Shown here: piece after piece, positions 24,294 through 31,455 of the stretch | Layout of the letters: every line of letters begins with the position of its first letter | Position numbering within the stretch: the stretch's first letter is position 1 | The notes under the pieces: generated by a model | Databases searched by the model: none | Told to the model about the DNA's origin: nothing | Seen by the model: the letters and a program-made list of their open reading frames with translations, nothing else | DNA from: Fimbriiglobus sp. | GTDB taxonomy: Bacteria > Planctomycetota > Planctomycetia > Gemmatales > Gemmataceae | NCBI GenBank assembly: GCA_022841795.1 | Contig: JALHQU010000043.1 | Span: forward strand, 1-36,653 | DNA length: 36,653 nucleotides | Direction of reading: 5' to 3' | Program-made: the position numbers and the translations under genes

Positions 24294-25217
24294 ATGCGCC
24301 GCGCCTTTCGCACCGTCGCTCTGTGCTCGCTCGCCGTCGTGCTCACCGCCGGCCTCGCGCCCGCCCAGGTGACCACCGTGTACACCACGAACGGGTTCGA
24401 GTCGCCGTTCACCGCCGGCTCCATCCTGTTCCAGCAGGGGTACCTGAACGCCCCGCTGGACGCCGACTCCGGTCGCATCCAGACCGGCGTCGTGCGGACC
24501 GGCAGCCAGGCGTTCCAGGCGGTCGGCCCGAACTTCGCCGTGCCCGGGTTCTCCGGCAGCGGGGCCAACTTCTGGTACGTGGTGCCGCCCACCTTCACCT
24601 CGTACAACCCGGTGGCGGCCGGCAAACCGTTCGTGCAGGCGCGGTTCTCCGGGCTGCGGGACACGAGCGGGTTCTTCGACATCCCGTTCGCCGGCATCTA
24701 CCTGGAGGGGAAGACGGCCGCCGGCACCCAGCAGGCGCTGGCGACGGTGATGGTCGGCAGCCAGGGGCAGTTGACGGTGAGCACGAACGCGGCCACCGGC
24801 GGGTCCACCCAGGCGGTGTCCACCCCGACCGGGCTGTTCGGCGCCAACCAGTGGCACGACCTGTTCACCGAGATGAACTTCGGCACCCAGACGTTCCGGG
24901 TGTACCGCGAGGGCAACCCGGACGCCATCCAGTTCCAGACCGCCGGCGGGGCGTTCATCACCGACGTGCCGTTCCGCAACACGTTCGGGGCGACGGTGTC
25001 GATCGACGAGATCGGCATGCTGGCGTACAACTTCAGCCTGTCCGCCGGGTCGGAGCTGGCCCCGTTCAACAACTTCTACGTGGACGACTACATCGTCACC
25101 GCCTCCCCGTCCTCCATGTCCCCGGTGCCGGAGCCGGGCCTGATCCTGGCGACCGCGGCCATCGGGTTAGGGGTGGTGCGACTGGTCCGCCGCCGCCGGG
25201 CCACGGCCGCGGCCTGA
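24294..25217 (+). CDS. PEP-CTERM sorting domain protein
   Basis: A 307-residue secreted protein. A signal peptide (MRRAFRTVALCSLAVVLTAG, ending APAQ) precedes a beta-rich Gly/Thr/Phe-rich body (about 26-270), possibly a lectin-like jelly roll, with no recognisable catalytic motif. The C-terminus is a complete PEP-CTERM signal: SPVPEPG, a hydrophobic helix LILATAAIGLGVVRLV and an RRRR basic tail. Such proteins are cleaved and anchored by an exosortase and are typically co-regulated with exopolysaccharide loci. This fits the nearby EpsI and PEP-CTERM-associated genes, although no exosortase is in the window. The ATG at 24294 has GGGGAGA upstream; the upstream open frame has no start with a ribosome site. 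Confidence 0.88.
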   Translation: MRRAFRTVALCSLAVVLTAGLAPAQVTTVYTTNGFESPFTAGSILFQQGYLNAPLDADSGRIQTGVVRTGSQAFQAVGPNFAVPGFSGSGANFWYVVPPTFTSYNPVAAGKPFVQARFSGLRDTSGFFDIPFAGIYLEGKTAAGTQQALATVMVGSQGQLTVSTNAATGGSTQAVSTPTGLFGANQWHDLFTEMNFGTQTFRVYREGNPDAIQFQTAGGAFITDVPFRNTFGATVSIDEIGMLAYNFSLSAGSELAPFNNFYVDDYIVTASPSSMSPVPEPGLILATAAIGLGVVRLVRRRRATAAA

Positions 25218-25223
25218 CGCCGC

Positions 25224-26006
25224 TCACCCGAACCGTATCTTCACCGCCATCCCCACCGCAGCGGACACCCGCTTGGCCGCATTCCCGTTCACCTCCGCGA
25301 TCTCGACGAACCCATCGCTGCTGAACAGGCTGACCAGTTCGCCGGGGGCGGCGTCCGAATACGTCCGCACCCAGCGGAGCGGGTGCGGCGGCTCGCCGTT
25401 CAGCGACACGTGGACCGGCAGTTCCTTCACCCGGTCGGCGGGGATGTTGGTGATGACGTTGCCGAAGTCGTCGATGAACTGCACGTCGCCGCCGCACACG
25501 TTCTGCCAGCACACCGCCGACGTGTGCTTCCGCTGCACCCAGGTGGGTTGCACCGGCCCGAACTCGGCCGGCGGCACCCCGCGGCTCAGGTGCGCTGCGG
25601 CCGGGGCGAACACGTCCCGCCCGTGGAAGGTGGCGCTCACCTCCGGGCGGCGGTACTGCGGGTTCTCCAGCGTTCGCACCGTCGGCGTGCCGCCCAGCGC
25701 GTGAACCGTGCGGGTGAAGATGCCGTTGTCCGGGCCGATCAGGAACTGCCCGCCGGCCTCGATCAGGAGCGGCTTCCGCTCCCCGCCGACGCCCGGATCG
25801 ACGACAGCGAGGTGAATGGTGCCGGGCGGGAAGTGCGGCACGGCGGTGCCGAGGAAGTAGTCGGCGTGGGCCACGTCCTGCGGGCGGATGCGGTGGGTCA
25901 GGTCGAGCAGCCGGGCGTCCGGGTGGATGGCCAGGAGGACGCCCTTCATCACCGCCACATACGGGGCCGCCTCGCCGAAGTCGGTGGTGAGGGTGACGAG
26001 CGCCAC
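25224..26006 (-). CDS. SAM hydroxide adenosyltransferase (DUF62 family)
   Basis: A 260-residue cytoplasmic enzyme of the SAM-dependent fluorinase/chlorinase/DUF62 family. LTTDFGEAAPYVAVMKGVL, DLTHRIRP, LAVVDPGVGGERKP, GPDNGIF and FHGRDVFAPAAAHL match the family blocks, including the Asp, Arg and His thought to activate water. Family members of this ordinary type hydrolyse S-adenosylmethionine to adenosine and methionine; the halogenase loop of fluorinases is not evident. The start is a GTG at 26006, with the GAGGGGG ribosome site supplied by the palindromic repeat upstream. It lies downstream of efp on the same strand and converges with the PEP-CTERM gene six bases away. Confidence 0.9.
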   Translation of the reverse strand: MALVTLTTDFGEAAPYVAVMKGVLLAIHPDARLLDLTHRIRPQDVAHADYFLGTAVPHFPPGTIHLAVVDPGVGGERKPLLIEAGGQFLIGPDNGIFTRTVHALGGTPTVRTLENPQYRRPEVSATFHGRDVFAPAAAHLSRGVPPAEFGPVQPTWVQRKHTSAVCWQNVCGGDVQFIDDFGNVITNIPADRVKELPVHVSLNGEPPHPLRWVRTYSDAAPGELVSLFSSDGFVEIAEVNGNAAKRVSAAVGMAVKIRFG

Positions 26007-26010
26007 TTCA

Positions 26011-26053
26011 AAACCCCCTCACCCCCAGCCCCTCTCCCTCAAGGGGAGAGGGG
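26011..26053. repeat. CCCCTCTCCC hairpin repeat between efp and the DUF62 gene
   Basis: A pyrimidine-rich element whose core forms a 10-bp hairpin (CCCCTCTCCC at 26029-26038, GGGAGAGGGG at 26044-26053, loop TCAAG). The stretch ACCCCCTCACCCCCAGCCCC is familiar to me as a widespread intergenic repeat in planctomycetes and other bacteria. On the minus strand it fills the gap after efp and provides GAGGGGG as the ribosome site of the next gene. Confidence 0.75.
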
Positions 26054-26062
26054 AGCCGAGCA

Positions 26063-26632
26063 CTACTCCTTCGCCCGCCGCAGGTACTTGCCGTCTTCCG
26101 TCTGGACGACCAGCAGTTCGCCCTCGGTGATGAAGCTGGGCACCTGGATCTCCAGCCCCGTCTCCAGCACCGCCCGCTTGGTCTGGGCGGCGGCGGTGGC
26201 CCCCTTGATGCTCGGCTCGGTTTCGATCACCTTCAGCGACACCGTCTGCGGCAGCTCCATGCTCAGCGCCTTGCCGTCGTAGAAGGTGATCTTCACCGTG
26301 TCGTTCTCCCGCAGGTACTTCATCATGTCGCCGACCATGTCATTGCCCAGGTTCACCTGCTCGAAGGTCTCGGCGTCCATAAACACGTACTCGTCGCCGT
26401 CCTTGTAGCTGTACGTGTGGTCGCGGGTGTCCAGGAACACCACCTCCACCTTGTCGTCCGGCTGCACCCGCGTGTCGGTGATGCTGCCCGACTTCAGGTT
26501 CTTCAGCTTCAGGTACAGGATGGCCCGCCAGTTGCCCGGCGTGTTCAGGTCGCGGTCCAGGCAGTAGTACAACTGCCCGTCCATGTTCAGCACCATCCCC
26601 CGCCGCACGTCGATCAGCTTGGTCGCCGCCAC
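26063..26632 (-). CDS. efp: Elongation factor P
   Basis: A 189-residue EF-P, which binds ribosomes stalled on polyproline stretches. The three beta-barrel domains are complete: an N-terminal KOW-like domain (1-65), a central OB domain (NDMVGDMMKYLRENDTVKITFYDG) and the C-terminal domain ending GLEIQVPSFITEGELLVVQTEDGKYLRR. The loop that reaches the peptidyl-transferase centre reads TPGNW, so the position of the modified Lys34 of E. coli is Asn34. This protein therefore cannot be lysylated there, nor rhamnosylated as in Arg-type EF-Ps. The start is a GTG at 26632 with GGAGGG about nine bases upstream. Many secreted proteins in this window are Pro-rich, so demand for EF-P is plausible. Confidence 0.95.
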   Translation of the reverse strand: MAATKLIDVRRGMVLNMDGQLYYCLDRDLNTPGNWRAILYLKLKNLKSGSITDTRVQPDDKVEVVFLDTRDHTYSYKDGDEYVFMDAETFEQVNLGNDMVGDMMKYLRENDTVKITFYDGKALSMELPQTVSLKVIETEPSIKGATAAAQTKRAVLETGLEIQVPSFITEGELLVVQTEDGKYLRRAKE

Positions 26633-26840
26633 TGGAAACCCTCCGGAACGGTTGCGAGTCGTTGCGCGACTAAATAGTTAACTTAGCGACCCCCGCGGGT
26701 GCCGAGAACCCCACAGCCGCCCGCAGTGTTGTTTTCGTGAACCCGGCCCGCGGGTGTGGGGCAAGATTGCATCTTGCCACGGCAAGTTGGAAACTTGCCC
26801 CACACCGAACCCCGCCCACTTCCGCCGCCCGGAGAAGCCG
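26633..26840. promoter_or_regulatory. Divergent promoter region of efp and the esterase
   Basis: The 208-base region separates two divergent genes. Just upstream of efp is an AT-rich patch (about 26670-26687, CTAAATAGTTAACTTAG), nearly palindromic around GTTAAC, the best candidate for efp promoter or operator sequence. The rest contains the GGCAAG hairpin repeat at 26755-26806. Promoter boxes cannot be set with confidence. Confidence 0.35.
26755..26806. repeat. Compound GGCAAG palindromic repeat
   Basis: Outer 12-bp arms GTGTGGGGCAAG (26755-26766) and CTTGCCCCACAC (26795-26806) enclose further copies of CTTGCC/GGCAAG. The element can fold either as one long hairpin or as two tandem hairpins: GGCAAG...CTTGCC at 26761-26779, and GGCAAGT...ACTTGCC ending at 26800. 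It lies 34 bases before the esterase start codon. Confidence 0.8.
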
Positions 26841-28820
26841 ATGCGACTCCCCCGCCTCGTCCTGCTGCTGACACTCCTCCCCGCCCCTGCGTTCGCCGAC
26901 GGCCCCGGCGACAACCTGCCGGACAACGTGCGGCCGATCCCGCCGAAGGGGTCGCCCGTTCCCGAGGCCGACGCGAAGGAGTTGCGGGCGGGGCTGGCGG
27001 AGTTGCAAAAGGAGATCGCCGACACGACGGCCGCGGTGAAGGGGCAGCCGGAACTGCTCACCCTGCTGCCGGACGTGCAAATCTACGAGAAGGCGGTGCG
27101 GTGGGCGCTGGACTACGACGAGATGTACGTCACCACCCAGCCGAAACGGGACGACGTGGCGACGGCGAAGGCGCTGCTGAAGAAGGGGATCGAGCGGGCG
27201 AAGGAACTCCGCGACGGCAAGCCGGGTTGGACCACCGCCACCGGGCTGGTCGTCCGCGGCTATAAGTCGAAGATCGACGGCAGCGTGCAACCCTACGGGC
27301 TGGTCATCCCGCCGGAGTACGACTTCAAGGGCGGCAAGAAGCACCGGCTCGATTTCTGGTGGCACGGGCGGTACGAGAACAACCTGGAGCTGTCGTTCAT
27401 CGCCGAGCGGCAGCGGAGCAAAGGCGAGTTCACCCCGCCGGGGGCGATCGTCGTCCACCCGTTCGGCCGGTTCAGCAACGCCAACAAGTTCGCCGGCGAG
27501 ATCGACTCGTTCGAGGTGCTGGATCACGTCAAGAAGCACTACCGCATCGACACCGACCGCATCGTCGCACGCGGGTTCAGCATGGGCGGGGCGGCGTGCT
27601 GGCAGTACGCGGTGCATTACCCGACGCTGTGGGCGGCGGCGGCTCCCGGCGCCGGGTTCGCCGAGACGAAGGAGTTCCTGGGCAACTTCCAGAACGAGAA
27701 GGTGAAGCCGGAGTGGTGGGAGCAGAAGCTGTGGCGGATGTACGACGCCACCGAGTACGCCCAGAACCTGTTCAACCTGCCGACGGTGGCGTACAGCGGG
27801 GAGAACGACAAGCAGAAGCAGGCCGCCGACATCATGGTGAAGTACGCCAAGGCCGCGGGCGTCGAGTTCCCGCACGTCATCGGGGCGAAGGAGGGGCACA
27901 AGTACACGGCGGATGCCAAGAAGGAGATCAACGAGAAGATCGACGCGGTCGTGGCGAATGGGCTGCCGAAGGACCGCAGCGAGATCAAGTTCACGACATA
28001 CACGCTGCGGTACAACAGGTGCGACTGGCTGACGGTGCTCCGGCTCGACAAGCACTGGTCTGAAGCGACAGTGAGCGGAACGTACAAGGACGGCAAGGTC
28101 GAGTTGAAGGCGACCGGCATAGCGGTGTTGCGGATCACCCTCCCGACCGAGCCCAAGAACGGCGTTGTCATCAACGGCGAGCGGGCGGACGCCCTGTGGC
28201 GCAAGGCGGGCGAAAGCGTGACCGCGTCGTTCGAGAACTCCGACGGGAAGAAGTGGGGTATCCCCGGAAGCACCCTCTACGTCCCCAAGAAGCCCGGTCT
28301 GCAAGGCCCGATCGACGACGCCTTCATGGACTCGTTCCTGATGGTGCGGCCGACGGGCAAGCCGATGACGAAACCGACCGGCGAGTGGGTGCAGAAGGAG
28401 ATGAAGCACGCCACTGATCACTGGCGGAAGCAGTTCCGCGGCGACGCCCCGGTCAAGGACGACACGGACGTGACCGCCGACGACATCAAGAACAACAACC
28501 TGATTCTGTGGGGCGACCCGAAGAGCAACGCAATCCTGGCGAAGATCGCCGACAAACTGCCGTTCAAGGAATTCGGCGACAGCACGGTGACACTGCTCGT
28601 CTACCCGAACCCGCTGAACCCGGCGAAGTACGTGGTGCTGAACAGCGGGTTCACGTTCCGGGAGTACGACTACCTGAACAACGCCCGGCAGGTGCCGAAG
28701 CTGCCGGACTACGCCGTCATCGACGTGTCCACCCCCCCGCACAGCCGGTTCCCCGGCAAGGTGGTCCGCGCCGGGTTCTTCGACGAGAAGTGGCGGCTGC
28801 AGGAGAACGACGGGAAGTAA
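26841..28820 (+). CDS. Secreted alpha/beta-hydrolase (esterase-like)
   Basis: A 659-residue protein with a signal peptide (MRLPRLVLLLTLLPAPAFA). A helical N-terminal region (about 40-125) precedes an alpha/beta-hydrolase domain (about 135-370). The nucleophile elbow is GFSMGGA with Ser247, and the likely catalytic His is in EGHKY (His353). LDFWWHGR may form the oxyanion region. The last 290 residues are an additional domain (GTYKDGKVELKATGI; YDYLNNARQVPKLPDYAVID) of a type seen after PHB-depolymerase-like esterases in planctomycetes. The substrate is probably an ester-bearing polysaccharide or peptide-like compound, but this is a guess. GGAG lies seven bases before the ATG at 26841. The next gene follows after the second family A repeat. 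Confidence 0.8.
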   Translation: MRLPRLVLLLTLLPAPAFADGPGDNLPDNVRPIPPKGSPVPEADAKELRAGLAELQKEIADTTAAVKGQPELLTLLPDVQIYEKAVRWALDYDEMYVTTQPKRDDVATAKALLKKGIERAKELRDGKPGWTTATGLVVRGYKSKIDGSVQPYGLVIPPEYDFKGGKKHRLDFWWHGRYENNLELSFIAERQRSKGEFTPPGAIVVHPFGRFSNANKFAGEIDSFEVLDHVKKHYRIDTDRIVARGFSMGGAACWQYAVHYPTLWAAAAPGAGFAETKEFLGNFQNEKVKPEWWEQKLWRMYDATEYAQNLFNLPTVAYSGENDKQKQAADIMVKYAKAAGVEFPHVIGAKEGHKYTADAKKEINEKIDAVVANGLPKDRSEIKFTTYTLRYNRCDWLTVLRLDKHWSEATVSGTYKDGKVELKATGIAVLRITLPTEPKNGVVINGERADALWRKAGESVTASFENSDGKKWGIPGSTLYVPKKPGLQGPIDDAFMDSFLMVRPTGKPMTKPTGEWVQKEMKHATDHWRKQFRGDAPVKDDTDVTADDIKNNNLILWGDPKSNAILAKIADKLPFKEFGDSTVTLLVYPNPLNPAKYVVLNSGFTFREYDYLNNARQVPKLPDYAVIDVSTPPHSRFPGKVVRAGFFDEKWRLQENDGK

Positions 28821-28836
28821 ATCGTAGCCGCGATTT

Positions 28837-28894
28837 GTTAGCCCGACGCGCCAGCGAGGGCCGAGCCTGACCCTCGCTGGCGCGTCGGGCTAAC
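28837..28894. repeat. Interspersed palindromic repeat, family A copy 2
   Basis: Perfect inverted repeat with 24-base arms (28837-28860 and 28871-28894) and a 10-base loop. The arm starts GTTAGCCCGACGCGCCAGCG and differs from the copy at 2120-2178 by one base. It lies between the esterase and phosphatase genes. The phosphatase ribosome site (AGGA, 28895-28898) starts on the base after the right arm. Confidence 0.92.
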
Positions 28895-28905
28895 AGGAAC
28901 ACACC

Positions 28906-30660
28906 ATGCCCCGACCCCTCCGCGTCCTGTTCGTCCTGCTGCCGGCGGTCGCGTTCGCCGCCGTCGGGGCGGTGTACCTGGCCGGCCGGTGGGACGAGCC
29001 GACCCCGCCGACCGCCACGGCACCGGCCACGGGTCGGCTGGTGGTCGTCGCCGTGTTCGACCAGATGCGGGGCGACTACCCCACCCGGTGGGCGAAGCTG
29101 TACGGCCCGAACGGGTTCGCCCGCATCAGCCGCGACGGGGTGACGTACACCAACGCCCGCCTGCCGTACTCGTGCAGTTCCACCGCCCCCGGCCACGCCA
29201 GCATCGGCACCGGGATGCCGCCGTCGGTTCACGGTATCATCGAGAACCGCTGGTTCGACCGCACCCGCCACGCCGAGGTGCTGTCCACCACCAGCTTCCG
29301 CCAGACCGCCCGCGTGCCGAAGGGCGACCTCGACATCGGCGACGGGTTCACCCCGGAACAACTGTTGTGCGACGGCATCGGCGACCGGCTGAAGAAGGCC
29401 GACCCGACCGCCCGCGTGTTCAGCCTCGCCCTGAAGGACCGCGCGGCGGCGCTGCTCGGCGGGAAGAAGCCGGACGGCGTGTACTGCTTCGACACGTTCG
29501 CCGGTGAGTTCCACACCACCAGCTACTACCGCGACGCCCCGCACAAGTGGGTGACGGCGTTCAACGACTCGAAGGCGGCCGACCGCTGGTTCACGAAGAA
29601 GTGGGACCGGCTCGGCGACGAGGCGGCGTACACCGCCGCCGTCGGCCCGGACGACGCTCCCGGCGAAACGCAGTACGACCGAGACTTCCGCACCGGCGGG
29701 CTGGTCGGGTACGGCTCGACGTTCCCGCACCCGCTGAACATCGACGCCCAGAAGTACCCGAACAAGCGGTACTACGAGCGGCTGGAGGCGTCGCCGTTCG
29801 GCAACGAGCTGCTGTGGCAGTTCGCCCGCGGGTGCATCGACGCCGAACGCCTCGGCGACGGCACCACCGACCTCTTGTTCCTCGGGTTCTCGTCGAACGA
29901 CACCGTCGGGCACAAGTGGGGGCCGGACTCGCACGAGGTGTTAGACACCACCCTGCGGACCGACGAGCTGATCGCCGCCATGATCGACCACCTCGACAAA
30001 ACCGTCGGCCGCGAGCGGTACACGCTGATCGTCACCGCCGACCACGGCATCTGCCCGCTGCCGGAGGCGAGTGCGAAAGACCACCCGGACGCGGTGCGGT
30101 TCGACCCGCGGCCGGAGTTCGGGCCGGACGGCCTGGGGAAGGTGCTGAACGAGACGTTCGGCGAACTGGACCCGACCGGCTTCGGCTGGTTCGAGCGGCT
30201 GGACCGCGACTTCTCCCCGTGGGTGTACCTGAACCGGCGGGCGATCAAAGCACACGGCGCAGACCCAGCCGAGGTGGCGGCGTTCGCCGCCAAGTGGGCG
30301 GCCAACCGCCCGCATATGCACACGGCGTACCCGGCTGCCGTCCTCGCCGGCCCGCCGGCGGCCGACCCGCTCGTCCGCTCGGCCCAGCTCGGCTACCACC
30401 CGGACCGCTGCGGGGACGTGTACCTGATCCCGAAGCCGTACTGTCTGCCGCTCGGCGAGCGGTCGCTCGGCACCAGCCACGGCAGCCCGCACGCCTACGA
30501 CACGCATGTGCCGCTGATGGCGATCGGCGGCGGGGTGCCGAAGGCGGGGGTGATCGACGCGGCGGTGAACTCGCTGGCGGTGGCGCCGATGATCGCGGCG
30601 GCGCTCGGGCTGGACCCGGCGGCGGGGTGGGTGGGGCTGCCGCCGGGGCGGGGGAAATGA
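28906..30660 (+). CDS. Alkaline-phosphatase-superfamily phosphodiesterase/phosphatase
   Basis: A 584-residue exported enzyme with an N-terminal signal or anchor helix (about 5-27). It belongs to the type I phosphodiesterase/nucleotide pyrophosphatase group (PF01663) and resembles PafA-like alkaline phosphatases. A metal-binding Asp52 lies in FDQMRGDYP. The nucleophile is probably Thr93 in SSTAPGHASIGTG. FSSNDTVGHKWGPDSHE and TADHGICPLPEAS supply the remaining metal ligands, and the HGSPHAYDTHVPLM end carries the final His. It would release phosphate from organic esters in the periplasm. AGGA precedes the ATG at 28906. The coding end abuts the terminator of the convergent gene. Confidence 0.88.
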   Translation: MPRPLRVLFVLLPAVAFAAVGAVYLAGRWDEPTPPTATAPATGRLVVVAVFDQMRGDYPTRWAKLYGPNGFARISRDGVTYTNARLPYSCSSTAPGHASIGTGMPPSVHGIIENRWFDRTRHAEVLSTTSFRQTARVPKGDLDIGDGFTPEQLLCDGIGDRLKKADPTARVFSLALKDRAAALLGGKKPDGVYCFDTFAGEFHTTSYYRDAPHKWVTAFNDSKAADRWFTKKWDRLGDEAAYTAAVGPDDAPGETQYDRDFRTGGLVGYGSTFPHPLNIDAQKYPNKRYYERLEASPFGNELLWQFARGCIDAERLGDGTTDLLFLGFSSNDTVGHKWGPDSHEVLDTTLRTDELIAAMIDHLDKTVGRERYTLIVTADHGICPLPEASAKDHPDAVRFDPRPEFGPDGLGKVLNETFGELDPTGFGWFERLDRDFSPWVYLNRRAIKAHGADPAEVAAFAAKWAANRPHMHTAYPAAVLAGPPAADPLVRSAQLGYHPDRCGDVYLIPKPYCLPLGERSLGTSHGSPHAYDTHVPLMAIGGGVPKAGVIDAAVNSLAVAPMIAAALGLDPAAGWVGLPPGRGK

Positions 30661-30663
30661 AAA

Positions 30664-30684
30664 CGGCCGGGGTAAACCCGGCCG
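30664..30684 (-). terminator. Intrinsic terminator for the small secreted protein gene
   Basis: Read on the minus strand, CGGCCGGG pairs with CCCGGCCG around TTTAC and is followed directly by TTTTCATTTCC. It lies 21 bases past the stop of the minus-strand gene at 30706. The T-run is shared with the last codons of the convergent phosphatase gene. Confidence 0.8.
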
Positions 30685-30705
30685 CATCGCGTCCGTCGCC
30701 GGTCG

Positions 30706-31341
30706 TCACTTCCCGGCGGTGAACTTCTTCAGCTCCATCGTCACCGTCTGGTTGCCGGGCAGGGCCATCTCCTGCTTGACGATGCCCACCCCGTCGGCGT
30801 ACCAGTTGGTCGCCTTGATGGTCTGGCCCATCACCGAGATGGTCATCTCCACCGGCTGGGCGGTGTACTCGCCGGCCGCCACCTTCACCTTCTCCGCCTT
30901 CTTCATCTCGAACGTGGCGTCCGCCTCCTGCCCGGCCATGGCGATCTTGGCGTCCCACTTGTCGCCTTCTTTGGCCGGGTACTTGATGGCCGTCACCGGG
31001 GTGCCCAGCTTCTGCCCCTGCATGGAGTGCCGGTACACCCCCTTGTCGTCGGCCGACATCTCCTCGGTGAGCGACTGCTTGCCCATCGGGGTGGAGATGT
31101 TGGTGGCGATGGTGGAGACGGCCGGCTTGCCCTTCTCCTTCGCCTCGGTCACGTCCGTCACCTCCTGGGTGGCGTCCATCTTCTGCCCGGCGACGCTCAC
31201 CTCGTACTCCCACTTGGTGCCCTTCACCAGCGGGTACAGGTTCGGGGCCTTCACGTCCTTCTTGTCGTCTTTCTTGTCCTGGGCGGTCAGTCCGGCGGCG
31301 GCCCACACGACCAGCACGGCGGCGAACAGGGTGCGACGCAT
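30706..31341 (-). CDS. Small secreted beta-rich protein of unknown function
   Basis: A 211-residue protein with a signal peptide (MRRTLFAAVLVVWAAAGLTAQ) and a short Lys/Asp-rich linker. The single beta-rich domain begins YPLVKGTKWEYEVSVAGQ and ends NWYADGVGIVKQEMAL. This pattern recalls TapB/DUF3108-like proteins, in which a beta-sheet domain senses or carries a ligand in the periplasm; the resemblance is moderate. The open frame reaches 31392, but the ATG at 31341 has GGAGAG seven bases upstream and begins the signal peptide. It is divergent from mnmA and ends in its own terminator, so it is monocistronic. Confidence 0.7.
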   Translation of the reverse strand: MRRTLFAAVLVVWAAAGLTAQDKKDDKKDVKAPNLYPLVKGTKWEYEVSVAGQKMDATQEVTDVTEAKEKGKPAVSTIATNISTPMGKQSLTEEMSADDKGVYRHSMQGQKLGTPVTAIKYPAKEGDKWDAKIAMAGQEADATFEMKKAEKVKVAAGEYTAQPVEMTISVMGQTIKATNWYADGVGIVKQEMALPGNQTVTMELKKFTAGK

Positions 31342-31406
31342 CTTCAACTCTCCGAAGGCAGACGGGTGAAGCGGGCAGCGCGGATACGGCATCCGCTCGG
31401 TCCCTG

Positions 31407-31412
31407 TATACT
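31407..31412 (+). promoter_or_regulatory. Candidate -10 box upstream of mnmA
   Basis: TATACT at 31407-31412 fits a sigma-70 -10 element 44 bases before the mnmA start codon, in the short divergent gap. A matching -35 box is not evident. The overlapping reverse strand (TAGTATA) could serve the divergent gene. Confidence 0.35.
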
Positions 31413-31455
31413 AGGTATCAGACGGTCCGAAATGACGCGAATTCAGGGAGTTCCG

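Noticed and set aside
26754-26840. Longer esterase reading frame starting in the GGCAAG repeat
   Set aside because: The upstream start is inside a palindromic repeat, whereas the ATG at 26841 has GGAG and begins a standard signal peptide.
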